Source of the DNA: an uncultured Ectothiorhodospiraceae bacterium
GTDB taxonomy: Bacteria; Pseudomonadota; Gammaproteobacteria; S012-40
Reading direction: 5' to 3'
DNA length: 36,507 bases
NCBI GenBank assembly: GCA_945787715.1
Contig: CALZJE010000035.1
Coordinates: 1,496-38,002 of the forward strand
Made by a program: the position numbers and the translations under genes. The notes beneath the pieces are model-generated. The model saw nothing but the letters and a program-made list of their open reading frames with translations. It did no database searches and had not been told where the DNA came from. This document shows, piece by piece, positions 33,438 through 36,507 of the stretch (within the stretch, counting starts at the first letter, position 1; each line of letters opens with the position of its first letter).

Positions 33438-34568
33438 TTATGAACCATAGATATCTTCCTTAAAAAATTGCTGGATTGTCTCAATTTCTTCTACATTATT
33501 AATTAATGCATTAACGCAATCACTATCGAGCTGTACCCCGGCAGCTTGTTTTAACCATGTGAACGCAGCATCGTTAGTCCAAGCTTCTTTGTAGGAGCGG
33601 CGACTGGTTAGCGCGTCAAATACATCTGCTACTGCGACAATACGTGCTTCAAGAGGGATTGTTTCTTTACATAAGCCTTCAGGGTATCCCGTACCATTAA
33701 TAGCTTCGTGGTGGTATTGGGTTATATTTCGGAGTATATCAACGTGCTCGATTGTTTCTAACCCAAAATTATTGAGTAAGTCGTCAATAATTTCTCGACC
33801 TTTGGTTACATGCCCACGCATGATTATGAGTTCTTTATTAGTCAGCTTACCTTTTTTTAATAAAATCTCATCAGGAACGCCAATCTTGCCAATGTCATGG
33901 AGCGGTGAGAATAAAAAGATGTGTTCTATGAAATCATCATCGAGATTATGTGTTTTTGCCAGTGCGGTGGATATTAGTCGAGCATAACGTGACATGCGAT
34001 CCAAATGGCTACCTGTTTCAGGATCACGGAGGTGAGTTATTTTCCCGGTTGTCTTTAGTGCAGCAGTCAATGTACTCACACTTGCCAACTCGTTAATGAC
34101 CATTAAGCTAATGAGATGGCCAAAAATGTCAAGATGATTTAGAACTTCCGGTTCGAATGAGTCAGGGTCGTGGCTGTTGAAAAAGATAAAACCAAGTAAG
34201 GTACCTTTATTAAAAATTGGCATAGTATAGCTTGCGGCATAGCCGTGACGTCCAATTCGTGGTGGGTGGTTAGGTTTGCCATCCTCCTGGGTGAGCATGT
34301 TGGTGATTACCCTTGGCTGCCCTTGTTCGATGAGTGCTTTTAGGCTGGGAGCATCCCGCAGATAGGTTTGCTCATGTTCTTGAAGAGAAGACTCCTCTCC
34401 GCTATATAGAAAGGAATTCAGAGCGGTAGTTTTAATATCATATATAGTGACTGCAATGCGGGAAATGTGAGGAAAATAGTCGTTTATGACCTTATGCGCT
34501 TGAACAAGCTTCTCTTTAAGCGAGATGTCTTTATTAAGGGCTTCGAGGATATCACGGTGTATGATCAT
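33438..34568 (-). CDS. GAF-HD-GYP phosphodiesterase (c-di-GMP degradation)
   Basis: The 376-residue protein has an N-terminal GAF-like sensing domain (about 10-160) and a C-terminal HD-GYP domain (about 170-370). The metal-binding H224-D225 lies in LHDIGKIGVPD, and the GYP motif is intact in HHEAINGTGYPEG (G294-P296). Enzymes of this type hydrolyse c-di-GMP to GMP. No receiver domain is present, so control is probably by a small ligand or partner at the GAF domain. There is no membrane segment. The gene is the third c-di-GMP gene in the window and stands alone. Confidence 0.93.
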   Translation of the reverse strand: MIIHRDILEALNKDISLKEKLVQAHKVINDYFPHISRIAVTIYDIKTTALNSFLYSGEESSLQEHEQTYLRDAPSLKALIEQGQPRVITNMLTQEDGKPNHPPRIGRHGYAASYTMPIFNKGTLLGFIFFNSHDPDSFEPEVLNHLDIFGHLISLMVINELASVSTLTAALKTTGKITHLRDPETGSHLDRMSRYARLISTALAKTHNLDDDFIEHIFLFSPLHDIGKIGVPDEILLKKGKLTNKELIIMRGHVTKGREIIDDLLNNFGLETIEHVDILRNITQYHHEAINGTGYPEGLCKETIPLEARIVAVADVFDALTSRRSYKEAWTNDAAFTWLKQAAGVQLDSDCVNALINNVEEIETIQQFFKEDIYGS

Positions 34569-34648
34569 TAGTTTTGCCGATATTAATTGGTTTCAAGCAC
34601 AGAGTAAATGGCTTGATAAGTTCGGTATCAAACGTCTTTAATGTAAAT

Positions 34649-34672
34649 CTTCTCGATACTAAATCGGAGAAG
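34649..34672. other. Inverted repeat downstream of the endA remnant
   Basis: CTTCTCGAT (34649-34657) pairs with ATCGGAGAAG (34663-34672) with a single bulged G. There is no T-run on either side, so it is a weak terminator candidate, or possibly an operator for the HD-GYP gene that starts about 80 bases away. Confidence 0.4.
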
Positions 34673-34747
34673 GCTAGAAAGCAACAGTGATCTAATAGAT
34701 TTCAGGATTGAAGGTTTCATTGCTAGTCAGCTCACTTGAATAACTTT

Positions 34748-34948
34748 TCACCGAGTTATGGTGTATTCGCAGTTACAATAAAAGGTTTTTTTATTGTCAT
34801 TATAAATGTCAGGCAAGTATTTTTTGGCCTTGCTGAATGATTTGATTGAATAGCTATTTTCTGATGAATATGTAGTGGGAGTGTCCGATGCGAATGTTGC
34901 TAATGGGGCAATGAAGGATAAAATAAATGTAAGAAATAATGCTGGCAT
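34748..34948 (-). pseudogene. Truncated endonuclease I (EndA-like) gene
   Basis: The 66 codons encode a signal peptide (about 1-20, ending TFA) and then the N-terminus of periplasmic endonuclease I: SYSIKSFSKAKKYLPDIYND and the hallmark TFYCNCEY. The family continues for about 150 more residues to the catalytic EWEHVVPA region, but here a stop follows at once. No frame of the next 180 bases restores the family sequence before the HD-GYP gene. The ribosome site (AAAGGA, 5 bases before ATG) is intact, so the start is genuine and the loss is at the 3' side. I call it a remnant. A functional mini-protein is less likely. Confidence 0.75.
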
Positions 34949-35072
34949 ATAATCCTTTGCCTCTGATCATCCGTGATAGAAATAGCGTTGTGTTATTATA
35001 GCAAAGATAGAGGAGGGGGAGGGTGAATTTTAAAGGGTGCGACTGTAATTTTCCGCAGTGTCAATTTTTAAA

Positions 35073-35095
35073 ACAGCATCACCAATATCAGCTGT
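35073..35095 (-). terminator. Weak terminator candidate after the exported-protein gene
   Basis: On the minus strand ACAGC and GCTGT form a 5-bp stem with a 13-base loop followed by TTTTAAAAATT, about 35 bases past the stop of the 335-residue protein. The stem is short, so support is low. Confidence 0.3.
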
Positions 35096-35128
35096 GTATA
35101 TGTGAGAGCCATAAGTCATGAAAATGAT

Positions 35129-36136
35129 TTAGCGAGTCAAAATCCATTTGCCTTTTTCGTAGCGGAATATCATGTCGAAGTTTTGGGAGCCTGATCCTGA
35201 TTTGAAATTTTGAACGATAGCAGGGTTTCCACTATCTCTAACAAGTTTTACTAATTTAGAATTAGGGAATACTTCAAATCCAACATTATTTTCTGTAATT
35301 GAGAGTAACTCAGTGTCAGGATCATTGGCCATGTCCAGCAAAGTTTCTTTTACTCTTTTTTCCATTGTTCCAGGTGGCAGATAAAGAGCGGCGTCATATT
35401 CTTTGTTACGCTCTGAAAACATAGGTAAGACTGCATCAATATCCCCCGTTTTAAGTGAATTATGTATCGGCAAATATTGTTTCAACAAAGAGTTAAGTCC
35501 TGCATAGAAATTTTCGTCAGATTTGCTGTATTCTTCCATCGGAAAACTATCACTATTAAAGAAAGACCATTCAGGTAAGTTTGATGATACTTCAACTTTT
35601 CTTTTTAAATATATTGATCCTGGTGAATCTACCAGTTCTTCTCGTGTTATCTCATGCGTAACAATATCACCTGTATTGCTATTAGAAAACTTGTTATTTG
35701 AATCTAACTTGATAGACTTTCTGCTCTTGTCTAAGTTGTTTTGACTTAAACTACCATCATAAACTATATCAGTAATAACATATTTTTTTCTAGTTAAATC
35801 GTCAGCATCACTAACTACTAGCGCTACTGATAAATATGTATCTGGATTTATTGCTTCCCCTTCTTTGTGAGGAAATATGTTTATTGCAATTTCATTCACT
35901 TTGTTATGCATCCAATGAGTAACTGGTAATACTGTATCTACCCCTCCCATCCTTGAATAATCCTCTAAAACAACGATCCCATTTATTTCGATTGCATATG
36001 CGCTGCCTTTTAATTTAACTTGAATTGAGAATACTGGCTTATTTAGTAATGGATTCATAGATATATTCCTTTGCATAGCGTGAGCTATACCTGAAGAAAG
36101 AATAACAAATGTGATAAATGAAATAATACTTTTCAT
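35129..36136 (-). CDS. Exported protein of unknown family
   Basis: The 335-residue product has a clear Sec signal peptide (about 1-20, ending AHA) without a lipobox, so it is probably periplasmic. The N-terminal half (about 35-130) is strand-rich (FSIQVKLKGSAYAIEINGIVV). The C-terminal part (about 210-335) begins LLKQYLPIHNSLKTGDIDAVLPMFSERN and ends with FDMIFRYEKGKWILTR, a pattern reminiscent of NTF2-like alpha+beta domains. That likeness is by eye only. Its ATG directly follows the stop of the upstream gene with no spacer (TAAATG), so the two are coupled. A periplasmic immunity role for an upstream effector is one possibility, not shown. I do not recognise the family. Confidence 0.75.
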   Translation of the reverse strand: MKSIISFITFVILSSGIAHAMQRNISMNPLLNKPVFSIQVKLKGSAYAIEINGIVVLEDYSRMGGVDTVLPVTHWMHNKVNEIAINIFPHKEGEAINPDTYLSVALVVSDADDLTRKKYVITDIVYDGSLSQNNLDKSRKSIKLDSNNKFSNSNTGDIVTHEITREELVDSPGSIYLKRKVEVSSNLPEWSFFNSDSFPMEEYSKSDENFYAGLNSLLKQYLPIHNSLKTGDIDAVLPMFSERNKEYDAALYLPPGTMEKRVKETLLDMANDPDTELLSITENNVGFEVFPNSKLVKLVRDSGNPAIVQNFKSGSGSQNFDMIFRYEKGKWILTR

Positions 36137-36507
36137 TTATTCAACTAACGAGTCAGATAGAATAGTACGATGGCTAGTTGATTCACCATTTTGAGGCCAT
36201 TCTCTCGCAGGAAATATGTCGATCAAATTTTTTAGTTTCTCTTCTTTTAAAGTTGAATTATTTTGATTATTTATAGCACTGCTATTTTTTTTTAATTTTC
36301 CATTAAAACGTTTCGCTGACTTATTTTTTTCATTATCACTCAAAAGCCCTTTCCCACCAATCTCAGCATAATAAGTATAATAAATCGCAGCCCCAGTAAA
36401 CTTAACACTTCCACCAATGGCCGGTTTTCCCTGTTCAGTAGTTGCTGTCAAACTCGCTTTGATACCCACAAAGCCGTTATCACTATTGTCAGTTGTGATA
36501 CCATCTG
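36137..36507 (-). CDS. 3' end of a gene of unknown family, 5' partial
   Basis: The frame is open to the window edge, so the start lies outside. The GTG at 36469 is unlikely to be the real start because the frame continues with DGITTDNSDNGF before it. The visible 120 or so residues are a glycine/threonine-rich strand-like stretch (ASLTATTEQGKPAIGGSVKF, then AAIYYTYYAEIGGKGLL) and a polar, lysine/asparagine-rich tail ending in SDSLVE. No signal or membrane segment is visible in this part. It is coupled to the exported-protein gene that follows. The family is unknown to me. A secreted effector is one guess. Confidence 0.6.
   Translation of the reverse strand, partial: DGITTDNSDNGFVGIKASLTATTEQGKPAIGGSVKFTGAAIYYTYYAEIGGKGLLSDNEKNKSAKRFNGKLKKNSSAINNQNNSTLKEEKLKNLIDIFPAREWPQNGESTSHRTILSDSLVE

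Noticed and set aside
34748-34948. A programmed frameshift continuing the EndA frame
   Set aside because: Shifting frame gives only about 19 further codons (VKSYSSELTS onward) before a stop, and these do not match the family's next motifs.

Overview
The window looks like chromosome from an AT-rich gammaproteobacterium. The carA-carB-greA order, Hsp15, TolC, a FadE-type acyl-CoA dehydrogenase with FadI/FadJ-like partners, and many GGDEF/EAL/HD-GYP proteins all point that way. I cannot name a genus from the sequence alone. No tRNA, rRNA, CRISPR array or intact transposase gene was seen.

Layout. (1) 1-1599 holds the 3' part of a DUF4157-type protein of the kind found with extracellular contractile injection systems (eCIS). 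It carries a second zinc-protease-like motif near its C-terminus. (2) 1600-2113 is non-coding and carries a 145-bp imperfect palindrome and the carA leader. (3) 2114-7035 is the carA-carB-greA operon (pyrimidine/arginine precursor synthesis plus a transcript-cleavage factor). (4) 7042-19170, all on the minus strand, holds a complete peptide-type ABC transporter operon: TPR-like periplasmic protein, substrate-binding protein, two permeases, two ATPases. A membrane GGDEF-EAL protein lies downstream and a PAS-PAS-GGDEF-EAL protein with a degenerate receiver lies upstream. (5) 19426-25237 is a compact beta-oxidation operon, fadE-fadI-fadJ, ending in a good intrinsic terminator. (6) 25713-28181 is a tolC-like gene followed at once by a class V aminotransferase. 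A polytopic membrane protein with a TTG start diverges from it. (7) 29317-31292 is a lipoprotein substrate-binding protein translationally coupled to an L,D-transpeptidase-fold protein without a signal peptide. (8) 31352-34568 holds a CYTH triphosphatase-like protein, Hsp15 (hslR), an EamA transporter and a GAF-HD-GYP protein. (9) 34748-36507 holds a truncated endonuclease I gene, an exported protein of unknown family and the 3' end of another unknown gene running off the window.

How they work together. The carAB products make carbamoyl phosphate, and greA is coupled to carB by a 4-bp overlap. The fad operon supplies the full acyl-CoA oxidation cycle. Three separate c-di-GMP genes suggest control of surface or lifestyle switching. 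The most system-like unit is the six-gene TPR/SBP/ABC operon between two c-di-GMP genes. The lipoprotein SBP plus L,D-transpeptidase pair is a second small module, perhaps concerned with cell-wall peptides. The two ends of the window, an eCIS-type protein and an unknown exported-protein pair beside a degraded nuclease gene, look like accessory or secretion-related DNA.
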